Below, one piece after another: positions 47,408 to 58,960 of a stretch of DNA of 64,000 nucleotides. The notes below the pieces were generated by a model that searched no databases, was not told where the DNA came from, and was given only the letters and a program-made list of their open reading frames with translations. Made by a program: the position numbers and the translations under genes. The stretch spans positions 104,586,001 through 104,650,000 of the forward strand of contig NC_060214.1 in NCBI RefSeq assembly GCF_021130785.1, in the 5' to 3' direction. Within the stretch, counting starts at the first letter, position 1. Each line of letters begins with the position of its first letter. Origin of the DNA: Homalodisca vitripennis. Lineage: Eukaryota; Arthropoda; Insecta; Hemiptera; Cicadellidae.

Positions 47408-50067
47408 GGGGGGTTCACGGGTGCCTATACTAACAATGTTAAAATTAGGTAAAAAACATGACCCGTTATCTCAGAAACAGTAGTAGATACAAGCTTGATT
47501 TTTTTACTGTATGGAGACTACATCATGTCTAACCTTTCCAAGCACTTTTAATAATATGGCATTTATAGTTTTTTTTTATTACAATTTTCTAGATTTTCGT
47601 AATTTTTTTCTAAAAATTTGTAACAAAAAAATTTGTACTAGGCTTAATTATTTTTTTAAATGCTTCAAATTGCTAGTATACAAAGCAGTATAGGTACATA
47701 ATATAGGCTTTAAAATTTCAAGTAAATTGATTTTTAAGGTTCCTGAGATAATGGGTCATATGTACTTGAAAATTGGGTTTTCGGAAATTCGCGAATAAAC
47801 ACAAAACTATTAATATATGTATATAATTTAATAAATTTCACAATATTACTCCCTTAGAACATTCCTGCTCCATACTCTGGGTTGTCAGGAATCCTCTAGC
47901 CTATCCTCTTCTCTTCACTTGGGCACCTTCTTCGAGCCTGTCGAGCTTTTTTGGTAACTTCGGTCACCGCTTTTTCTGCCCTCTTAATTCTCAAAGCATC
48001 AAGTTTTTTTCATTGTTGATATCATATTGGAGCCTGGACTTATACCTAATTTAGCCAACACTTTACATTTTCCAATGTTTCCCTCATTGAACGAGATCAC
48101 AGCATCCTGAACACCTAAAGTGAGAGTATCTAATCCTACAAAAACTGTCTTAGGAATCCTATTCCAAACGACACTCTATTAAAAGACTCGTTAGGATTCT
48201 GAGTAAGTCCATGTAAACATTTCTTCAATAAAAATCTGGAGATGACAGATCCCTAAAGATTGGTTTTACAGCATCAAGAACTGGCTTTGGAAGTGAGTGT
48301 TTATGCAAATACTTTTCCTTGGTGACCTGAGAACGGTTTGTATTTGCACCAGGACTTGATACCTTTGGGGCAAAGACCGTGATGTGGATCCTCATCTGTT
48401 GAGAGCTTGTTGAAAGAAAATGGCCCATATGTCCTGCCTCATGTTTTCAAGATTTCCTTTGTTTCTTCTTATAGCCTCCCCCATAGTAATTTTTGAAGGG
48501 TATCTATTTCTATTTTGGAAAGTCTAACCCTTACCATATAACAATTTTATTGTCCTCAAGTCGAACGCCTTTCATAGTTTTTTGTCAGACCTCGCAATCG
48601 TGTACCTAAGCGCTTCTGAACATGAGCAAACACATTCCCACTTAGATATGATCACATCTTCACCATATGGTTTAGATTCAAGAACACTCATGAAGCCTTT
48701 ACTATCGCCATCACCCAAGTAAGTGAGGTAACGCACTCCTCGATCTTCCACCGATCGTTCAAATATTTTTTTTTACTCCTGCAACTTCCATGCTGCCACT
48801 GGATCCTACAAAGTTTTTTTTTACAGTCATGGGCCTTGTTCTTATTTTTCTTGCAGGCAAAGCAGAACTTTGTTAGTATTTCTACATCAATAATTTTTCC
48901 AGTATCTATGCTACTAGCACTTATGACTCCATTCAATGACGTATGTCCTCTTCTTTGCCAACTCCCATCACAAGCTATGGCCAAATCTGTGCATCCATTG
49001 ATTTCTTGAACGGCTTCTGAAGCTGCTAACTTCATACTGTCTTGACCTAACCTGAATTATTGCTGGTAATATATATTTATATATTGGAATAAATTCTGTA
49101 ACAGGTTCAGGTAAATTCAAAACACCGCATAACATTCGATCTGCGGTTACCCCTTTTCCTACTACAACGCAATCCATAAGCCATTCTGGTGTTGATCTCA
49201 TATGGTTTTAATGGGCTAGGCCTATTAGAAGTCATAAAAGAAGTAGTGAACAAACATGTTTTTACATTTCACAAGTAGTTTTGCAAGCTAGAACCATTTC
49301 TCTTTGTAACATCTTCTTCGATAACAATGCTTTCGGTGGAATCAACAGTTTTTACATTTTAACAAAAGAACTAATTGCTACAGATAAAATATTTACACTT
49401 ACAATTATATTTCCATCATTGCCAGTATTTATATAGTTGTCATAGTTTCCTAACCCAGTGACAGTTTCTTTGTTTGAAGCACTAGTACTTGTAGTAGGGA
49501 TAGACTTGCTGGAATTAGGAGTATTAGACCTAAGCGTTTGATGTAGTTGGTTGTAGGCGTACACTAGTCAAATCAATATTTTGAACAGTTTTCTTAGTAT
49601 ATTGATTACCCCTAAACTTAACCTTTTTAAATACACCTTTGGATTTAGTCATTATTTTATCACAAAACCAGCACAGTATATTCTAATGAACTAAAAGAAA
49701 AATATGTCACTAACTTTCAATATGTGCACAATATTGTAGCAGAACTGACTAATATAATAAAAAGCACAACATAAACAAACTACAGCTGTCTGCTGAACAT
49801 ATGGGCTGCACATGTTTGCCTTATAGCCTACATAGAGTAAGGTAAAAACACAACACTAAACAATGATGTACTGTTAACTGATATTTTGGTGCACAAATCG
49901 GAACAAAATGTTGTGTAGCAACTTGTTTAAAAAATCATAGAAAAAAAAGTATATTAGGTATATACATGAGTGTTTTTTTTTATTTATTAAGGAAGAAACA
50001 AATAATTTTTTACACTAATAATCCAAAAAAAATCAAAATTTTTAAATTTTTCAACCCGTGAACCCCC
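47408..50067 (-). mobile_element. Mutator-domain transposon flanked by TTAA, 2,660 bp
   Basis: Both sides are bordered by TTAA (47404-47407 and 50068-50071). The ends are GGGGGGTTCACGGGTG on the left and, in reverse complement, GGGGGTTCACGGGTTG on the right. A subterminal inverted pair lies at 47458-47478 and 47740-47759 (ATGACCCGTTATCTCAG and its mirror, 18 of 20 matching). The minus-strand gene inside is a broken Mutator-domain transposase. TTAA duplications are typical of piggyBac and Kolobok rather than plant-type Mutator (8-10 bp). Confidence 0.85.
47854..49652 (-). pseudogene. Mutator-domain transposase, broken
   Basis: The start is ATG at 49652-49650 (MTKSKGVFKKVKFRGNQYTK), a basic N-terminus; the end is TAA at 47856-47854 after NPEYGAGMF. 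The nominal length is about 600 residues, close to complete. A middle block at 49201-48850 reads AIACDGSWQRRGHTSLNGV then SSIDTGKIID. The CDGSWQRRG Asp is the probable first DDE residue. A shifted frame gives GSMEVAGVKKIFERS, DRGVRYLTYLGDGDSKGF (probable second Asp, about 48740-48690) and KPYGEDVI. Later blocks are MGEAIRRN (about 48485), SLPKPVLDAVKPIFRDLSSP (48290-48230), VWNRIPKTVFVGLDTLTLG and DAVISFNEGNIGKCKVL (48170-48060). I recognise this as the Mutator-like transposase domain common in arthropod elements. Several frameshifts, many at poly-A/T runs (near 48775 and 48818), and stops make it inactive. Confidence 0.85.
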
Positions 50068-50076
50068 TTAAGCACC

Positions 50077-50080
<4 letters not shown>

Positions 50081-50144
<64 letters not shown>
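50081..50144. repeat. (AG)n microsatellite
   Basis: 64 bp of AG with one T interruption. It starts about 10 bp outside the right TTAA of the Mutator-domain element. Confidence 0.97.
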
Positions 50145-50149
<5 letters not shown>

Positions 50150-53100
50150 AAAACATTTGTTCTATGTTGTAGTTACATTTACTGGCTTTGAGATATATAT
50201 ATATATTAAGTTTTGTTAATTGTACCTGATGTCTCGGTTATAAGATTTTATGTAGCTTGAGAAAACTCGATTAAAAATACATTGAAGATAGGACTACTAT
50301 ATCATAAGATCAGTTTTAAATTATTCAAGCTCAATTCTTATTTAGTCATAATCTTGTAAACATTAAGTGACCGCTGTGGGTAAAACACAAATTTCGTTTC
50401 CTGGGTTCCATTCATATCACGCTGACGTGTATGGCATCGGCACACAAGGCACGTAAGTCTATTGGCAAACAAATTAAATAAAAACAGTACTTTCATAAAT
50501 TCTTTCTCAACTCACTTTTTTAAGTTACTTTATTTTCAGTTGTAATTTATTAAATATCTCAAATGTAGTCCCTGGTTTATATATGCCATTGTTATGTTAT
50601 TGATAAAACATATATCACTCCATTGTATTCTGCATTTTCTGAATTCACTTAGTTACCTCTTTCAATGTTTTTAACATTTCAACTGAGATCCTATTGGAGT
50701 TAGAAAAATAAACTGTTCTAAAAATAACATTTTAATGTTAAGATAAATTTTCATACGTATTTATACAAATGACAAACATCTTAATTTTTTATCAGAAAAT
50801 AAATAGTGCTCTTCTGGCACAAGAGAGCCTATAAAATTTTAATTTATATTAGTAGCCCTATTTAGGAAATGCTAACAAAAAACATTATGTTTATTGAAAC
50901 CCTCACAATATTAAAAATGTGATATTATTGTTATAATAATTCTAAATTTCTTCTATTTTACCATTACGTATGATTTCAACTTATTAACAAAAACAGTTTT
51001 TAACTAGAACCGTAGAATCATGGTGAAATAACTATTATTTACATAATAACTAGTACAAAATAATTAGTAAATACATAAATTGTTTCCTAAATTCCCTCCT
51101 TTATATTTATTTCAAGTCCTTATTCCTTAGAAAACTGCTTCGCAAATATAAGGTGGCAGAACAAGCAGTAAGGCTTTATTTATATCCCATAGACCATAGA
51201 TTATTTCTTATCTGTGGTAGACAAAGATTAGAAACATGCATTTAAGTGTTGATTCTGTGATGAATGAAAACGTAATAGTGGGTAGTTATTTTTGTACTTT
51301 GGTGGATTGGTTTTCGGATAATGCTAAGGCACTTCCAGTTACAAATTTTGTGTTATGCTGTGGTTAAGCTTGAATATTAAACTTCAATATAATGTAGTAA
51401 TATAAGGTGAATTAAATCTCATTTAGCTTTTTTACAACAAAAGATATAGTAACAGGTACACATAGTAGCTCGAGTGAACGTATGCTAGTGATATGAAATA
51501 TTCCAATGAATATAATGAAATATTGCGTGAAGTCATCAATTCTAGATTAACAGGTTTGCTTATGGAAAACATGATTTAATCCTCCGCATTTATATGAAGG
51601 ATATTTAGTGAAATATTTTATTCCAGTTTTAGTTCCCTAACGTTGTGAAGAGACTGATTATATATGATGATTTCTCAGAGGTGACTCCAGTGTGACAATA
51701 TTAGCTTAGTGACATATATCTTTGGGAAGTTATATTTTATTGACAAGAGAATTCGAAAAATATGCTCACTCACATCTGTAAATATATTTATACTGTTTCC
51801 AAAATTATTTCATGTGGTGGATTGTAATTTTGAAAAATTAAAACTTAGAGGTATTGAAATTGCCAAGGAATGTCACACTGGTTCATCTTTGTACTATATA
51901 ATACTAATATTATAAAAAATTATTTTTGAATGTATTTGTATTTTCAGTAAACTGTGTAAGGAGTAGTTAATAAACCTTGTCCACCACATAGTTTACACAT
52001 ATGTGATATGTCAAGCGGTGTATGAGGTTAGATAAATTAAAGGGTGTATTGAAACCTGCTCTTCGCTAAATACTACTTGACCGACCTTTTTATTGATAAA
52101 ATTTTATAAATATATGTACACCAATAGACCGTAAATAATGAATGAAACTAACATAAAAGGTCTTCTATTATAACGATGTTGATAGAAATAATTAAAGTTT
52201 GCTATTAAAATTGAAGTAGCTTTTAATACCTTATTGGAGATGGAAACCCAGCTAATAATTTACCCTAATTTGAGAAAATTTAAATTGAGTAAAGGCTGAG
52301 TAAATTTGCCCAGTTTTTTTCAAGTTTATTTTATTTACAATATAATAGACGGATCAATTACTGTACTCATTACACCGTAGCTCTCTTAGAACTTTTAAAT
52401 AAAACGACTTCGCTGTAGATGTTATTGAAAACTTCTAATATCTCTCAATTCTTTCACTAATAAACAAATTTATGGTTATGAATCTTTTAAACTTTAAATA
52501 GAAGGCTTTCAAATGAATAACTCTTACCATATTTAAAACAGAATATGTTTGTGTATTGTACTTTTGGGGCCAATGTATTTAATGGTTCATAAGTTGATTG
52601 CGATCTTATTCATGACCCTAATTAGTCATCTCCCCACTGTTGGTTTTTAGCATTTAAACAGTTTTGGAAAAAAACAGAGAAATTAAAAAGAGTATGTTTC
52701 AAAGTAATTGTTTGATAACTAGGAAACCTAAAAGTATGTTAACAACTAAAGAAACCTGAAATAAAAATTCATATATAAACGAATTCATTTGTTTCTATAT
52801 ACAGTTCATTTTACTGACGTAAATTTCTTACAATCGATAAAAAGCTTCAATTTTAAACAGGCAATTTTGAGCAATAAAGTTTACAGAAATCAATAACACA
52901 TACCTTTTGTCTTCGTCTTTGTAATAACTTTAAGATAATATTTACACAAACATGAGAAAGGAAGTCGTGTTGGTTCCTCGATCACTGATTGTTTAGATCA
53001 TCTGATTGCACCACTATTTGCCGTCTGGCGGAAGTGATGGAAATATAAAAGTTTACTTCCCTTACTTATGGGCACCTGTCAGCTTGATATTGGAACTTAT

Positions 53101-55776
53101 ACACAATTAAGAATTCATTGTTGTTGCATTCATGTTGTTTGTTGTTGTTTCGCATGATTTGAAAGAATAATACAATTTAAAACATAAACCATCCATATAC
53201 GTTACAAATTTAGAACATTTTGAGAACTGCAATCTATTTTAGTTGTTAGGTTACAAAAAACTTACTCGCCGTAATAAGGAATAGCAATGTTTTTTTTTTC
53301 TTCCCAGGAACACTTAAAAGGTTTTCAAACCTGTGAGACGTATTTTAGATTTTAATCGTCTCCAAAAATTTACCAATTTCTTTTATGAAAATGTTTAATA
53401 AACTTAATTATTTAGGTTAACAAAGGCGTGTTTGGTTTGCAAAACTAAGGTTTAAGAACTAAAGCTCTGACTTCCTGGAAAATTAATTTGATACAACCAA
53501 CATCACTTCAAAGCTAGAAACTTCTCTCAAACTCTAGACACAGAAAAATAGCGGTACCCACAGCGGTATGCGCCCTCCTCCTAACCCACTTATCCCGTAT
53601 CCGCCAAAGAGAAATGTGACAGCACTCTATGCAAATTCAAATAGATAATTTTGGTAAAGCTTGTTTATGTTTAATGGAAATTTAGTTATTTATAATTTTT
53701 AAGAATTAATGATTTTTGTATTGAACCATTGGGGACTTTTACCAAATCACTCACAAAATATATGCTAGTGATTGAATGTACTGAATCTAAAAATAGGAAT
53801 GCAAAAGACTTTTTAACTTATTTACTAATATATTTGGAAAAAAGTAATCTAAGATGACATTTATTCTGCATTACAAAAATTGGAAATGTATTACCAAAAA
53901 CTGATTACAAAATAAAATAGAAATCCATACGGATAAAAGTAGTAAAAGAGACCTGGACTATTACTATTCTCTTTCCAATTGTTTGTCTCACCCTTTGCTC
54001 TGTATAAGTGAAATGGAAAGAAACATGCTTTTTACTATGGTATATTTCGACATTCTGTGAATTGAATGTAAAGTTATCACCAATATAAGGTAATTGTAGA
54101 AAAAAGAAACCAATTTTCAACTAAAACTCAACTAGGACTCAATTTTCAATTAAAAACTTTTTGTCAGCCTTTGCCAACTTGTGTATTAAATCATTCACTA
54201 ATGAATATATCAGTTGATGCATTAAAGGTTGGTGAATTCCAAGAAATATTAATACAATACATATGCATTACGTAAAATACTGATGTAGATTTTCAAGTCC
54301 TTCAACATGCTTATATTTATGTGTTAGGTTTTATAAATAAAGGAAATATTACTCCTAAAATATACCTGATTTTAAAGTAGGTTTCAGATTTGGAAAAATA
54401 TAATTATAGCAAAAAATATCACAAGTTCTTTTAACTTTTTAAAACATATATCTTCATTATTAATATTTTTAATTTTATGATTTGACACGTGTAATTATTA
54501 TTTTACGACCCTATCGTGGTATATTTACATCATCATTCCTCTTATGATATTTAGTTTGAATATACTTTTTTAAATAAATAACTGTCCATACACAGACAGC
54601 TGATCGCATAAATCAACTGATCTCACCTATTTCTTCCAATGGTAAGATAAATTATGCAATATATTGCGGCTAACTGTCTAGTCCCACCTTGCTTTGCATT
54701 ATTCTCTACTGTCTCATTGTGTGGTCAGTTGTTCTAAATGGTGTAGTCCATCATCCCCCTCAGGCCTTGTGCCAAATATTGTGGTTCGAAGACTTGTATG
54801 ACTCACCGCGTTAGCTTTTGTGTGTTGCCCGGTTAAAGTAATGAAACCTTGTCTTTAAAGACAGATAAAAAGGTAGGGTACTAGTGCTACTTTAAATCTA
54901 GTTTTTATTTTAACACGAACATTTTTAAATGGGTGTGGCTTATTTAGAACGCTATAAAAACACCAAGGGAACCCTGTTTTTTAATACAATGATCAACAAA
55001 TATATAGCAAAAGAAATCTTGAGAATGACATTGCAATTGAGTACTTTCCAAACAATTGTGATATTATTGTGATGCTGACACCCAAATGAAGTTATACACA
55101 TAATAGTTATACACCTATTATGTAATACATGAAAGTGATACGTCATTTATTTACCCTATGTATAGGTTATACTGTAATAAATAACCTTGTAATCGCTTTG
55201 CAGTTTCAAATGTTGTTTATGTTTACAAATTAATTAATATTTCCAAATCATCCGAGTTGAATATTGGATAACACCACACTTGTATCGGAAGAGGGGTTTT
55301 AATTAGGTAGATGAATTAAAGTTAAATTTCTATTACAACACACGTTATTTGTAAAATTAGAACAATATATTTTATTATTCTTTCTTTTTATCAAATACAA
55401 ATTTTACCACATTTAAAATTTCAGAATACTATATAAAGCAAAACTCCGCTCTTTATTACATTTATTTTACTTTTCTTTTCTATTTTTCAATGTTCCAGCT
55501 TATATTCTCAGCGGAATGTAATGGACGTTAAGGTCATTAGCTACGGTTGTTAAAGCAGTTTTCTGTTCTGGGTGGATTAAGAAGCAAATTACTTGGGCTC
55601 GGGATGTACTTGGTCGTAAAAATGGAGGACATCCCAAAACTTCTAACAACTTTGTATCTTTCTTAAACGTGCAATGTAGATTTACAATCTCATGTAATAA
55701 AATTTTCTAGTTAAATTTGAAATCTTGTGCACTAGCCTTACATAGCAAATAGTACAGAAGTTTTGTAATTTTCCTC
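50145..55776. other. AT-rich intergenic or intronic sequence
   Basis: No recognised gene, RNA or structured repeat in 5.6 kb. A patch at 54690-54850 is less AT-rich but has no recognisable frame. Confidence 0.45.
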
Positions 55777-55930
55777 TTATCTGACCCAAAACTATAATAT
55801 CATCAATATATAATTCTATCTATTACTATCAGATATTTAAGTGCTTGTTTTACGATCATATTTGGTGATATATCATTTGTTGAATGAATGTAAACTTACG
55901 AATGTATAACGATAAGTCTATTATATCCCA
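55777..55930 (+). repeat. Direct repeat, copy 1 (~150 bp)
   Basis: It begins TTATCTGACCCAAAACTATA and ends TCTATTATATCC. It matches 56711-56855 at about 85% by eye, in the same orientation. Confidence 0.8.
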
Positions 55931-56710
55931 TTTCAGTTTGTAGTGTTAATAAAATAGTGGAATAAAAAAACATTACCTATATGATATTTGTGTAAACCAA
56001 TTAGTGAATGGTCAGTATTCATCGATTGTGATAACTTTCATACGGATTTATATATTTTCATGGAAATGATTTTATTACATGTATAACATTGTTACATTTG
56101 AATGTTTTAATCAATACAAAACACACGTTTTCGTGGAAATGATTTGATTCCTTGTACATTGTTCATAGATTTTAATGGATTCTTAATGTAATGGTTTCTT
56201 AAAATGTGATGCCTTATAAGGAATTATTCCTTTATCTTCAGGCATATTAGAAAACATGGATGGCTCTGCCGATTTAGAAACTAATATAAATAAATTAAAT
56301 GAAATATATGTAATGCGAAATACAGTAAATACGATACAAATGGTCCCAAAATGTACAAATATTAGACGAATAAACATTTAGGCATGGCAATGACTGAACA
56401 GAACTCCCAACACTGTAGCTGTCCAGTATTTCCCGTTATTACTGTCGCATATCAAGTGGCAGTTGATTGAGTGGGCGTGAATTAAACAAAATACTGACCG
56501 CAGACTCTAATGGAAGCCTACACTAAACGTAGTTAAGCAGTAATAAGCTTTCCTAATAAATAAAACAACACACCGATCATCGAATAACTATTCATAAAGT
56601 AACGTATAAGTAATTTGAAAAATAACAGACAGAGATGCGGACTGTTCTTTAATCTTTTGATCCCAAAAAGAATAGAGTTCTCTGGACAAAAGTAAACGAT
56701 TTACTAAATT

Positions 56711-56855
56711 ATCTTACCCAAAACTACAATATCATCAATATATGATTCTACCTATCGCTGTCTGATTTTTAAATGCTTGCTTTACGATCATATTTCGTGC
56801 AATATCAATTGTTTAGAAGGATGTAAACTTATAATGATAAATCTATTATATTCTT
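56711..56855 (+). repeat. Direct repeat, copy 2 (~145 bp)
   Basis: Same content as 55777-55930, including AATATCATCAATATAT and TTTACGATCATATTT blocks. The copies are about 930 bp apart. Short near-repeats (CGTGGAAATGATT) at 56059 and 56133 lie between them. Confidence 0.8.
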
Positions 56856-58421
56856 TATACTATTATTACCTTTTTACCCTATTACATTCCTATCTAGAGT
56901 GATTAAATTATTACAATTATTACATAGACGGACTGCCCTGTGATCCTTTTGCTCTAAAATCAAAAACCTTTTTCTTTTTATTAAAAGGAATTAAGTATTT
57001 GTATGTATATTTGTTTGCAATGCTAAACAATACGTTTTGGGATAAAACCATGGACCTACATAAGGTGAGGTAATAATTCACCCTGGGTTTAAAACATTAC
57101 TGTACATAATAATAATTTAAAATTTTTTACTATATAATTACTTGGAAATTTAATTAAAAGATATTGAGCATTTTATTGTCTATGAAGCAACATTATAAAA
57201 TGTTTTTGAAATGGATTAAAAATAATCATAACTGAATACATCATCTGTGGCTCAACAACTTCAATTATAGGAAAGTTTAAATTCACCCGCGTTCATGGTT
57301 CTATTTATCCACCGTAGAATACGTTCCTATTAATTCAGTATAGACTGTGAGAGGGCAAGGCTTTGATATGGAATAGAATTGTATCGGCGACACAATATAA
57401 CTGAATGGCAGTGACGCAGTCACGCTCATTTTGTACTGCAGTGACGCTAGTATTAGCCTAAAACTAGAGTTTATAACTACTTTCGTAGAATATAATCAAC
57501 TCAATGCAAAAAACACATATAAAAGAAATTAGTGCTATAATATTCAAGGGTATCAATGACAAATTTATCATTATCTTCTTCCCAAATCAATCATGCGGAA
57601 ACCTTTTTCAGTACCAAACAGTTTATTATGTGTCAGATTTCAATCAGTATGAGATGAATCTGCAGCGATAGTGTGATATATATCACCATGAAACATTACG
57701 TGACAATTCTTCATCACGAGAGTATCAGTCTTCAAATCATCGCTACTTGATATTCAACTGTGGCCTTTTCTTGTGATGCATATTCTTATTTGGAGTAAGT
57801 GTATTTGAACATGAACATGTTCTGACTTACAATTATCATGGAATCCGTACATATGTGGCAGTGAATGTTGAACTCTACCTAAGTTCAAAACCAAATATCT
57901 GAAAATCCAAAGTTGATCCGTATGTAGCAAAGAGTATGCAGCTTGTAAATGTAAGAGTAATGTGGACACAGATAAGGTGGACTGTACAGAAGGTAGAGGA
58001 ATCGTCGTGCAGACTACCAACATAATGTTGGATGGAATAAATGTTCATTGTAAAAATCAAAAAAAGTATTTATTTGGTTACCTGGATATTTTGCATTTAA
58101 AAATGTAAACTTAAATGTAGGTGCTTGATTTTTACATCGTTGTGTTCCCTTTCTTTAAAAGGGTGCATGGTTTTAGAATTTTATAGTTTTTTAAGTTGTT
58201 ATAAACATATAAAATCAGATATTAACAAAATAAGCCTTTTTTATATAAAAACTTGCTAGGCAGTTGTGCATACTAATTACAGATAGTTTAAAAAAAAAAA
58301 TTTTTACAGATTAATGCTTTTAAATACTCAGTAAACTTGTAATCATATTATGAGAACTTATTTTGCATGCAGCTTCCAAATCTGTACAAATTCTAGATTA
58401 CGATTAGCGGGTTTAGTTCCG

Positions 58422-58424
<3 letters not shown>
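56856..58424. other. Intergenic sequence
   Basis: A family-B repeat trace (TAGACGGACTGCCCTG) lies near 56928. The stretch 57640-58060 is somewhat less AT-rich and holds two overlapping minus-strand frames (58023-57754 and 58060-57875). Neither resembles a family I know. Confidence 0.4.

Positions 58425-58467
<43 letters not shown>
58425..58467. repeat. (TA)n microsatellite
   Basis: About 43 bp of uninterrupted TA. Confidence 0.97.
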
Positions 58468-58469
<2 letters not shown>

Positions 58470-58559
58470 GCTCATATTTATAAGTAAGAACTATGTTATA
58501 AATGCTAAAGTTTATCTGATATGAATTGTATCGTATTAGAAAAGGTCAGTTATTGTTTA

Positions 58560-58960
58560 GCGGTAGCAAAAGTGACTGGAAATAGTTTATTTCTGTCTGT
58601 CCGCATGTCATCTCGAGAACAAACTGACATATAGATCTGAAATCTTTCACCTAAACGATTATATATGTGCAAAATCGAGTTCTTTGATATTCCTTGTCAC
58701 TCTCTGTGGACAGGCTCAACGTTACGAAAAAAAATTGGGACTTTGTCCTTGCGGGTAACTTTGATGACAATGAGAAAATCGCACAATGTATACGTTTGTA
58801 AACAAACTGAGTGTAATAATATGGAATTTTAACATGTATTATAGTCACTAAAGCGGCCTATTGAAATGAGCTATTAATAAACTTGAAACTTTGTATGCAA
58901 CCCAGCCTGAAGCCTGTTACGTAACTCGTATTGTGACATACTTGTAACTTGTAATTTTAA
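58560..58960 (-). repeat. Dispersed repeat copy (CACGTG-core family)
   Basis: On the minus strand: AAGTATGTCACAATACGAG, then GTTACGTAACAGGCTTCAGG, then TTTCAAGTTTATTAATAG near 58866. Further on come TCTCGAGATGACATGCGG and GACAGACAGA near 58600. This is the same order as at 18793-19165. The core here is decayed (CACAATACGAG). Confidence 0.45.

Noticed and set aside
57754..58060. Overlapping minus-strand frames of 61 and 89 codons
   Set aside because: No family resemblance, no convincing splice sites and no signal peptide pattern strong enough to call a gene.
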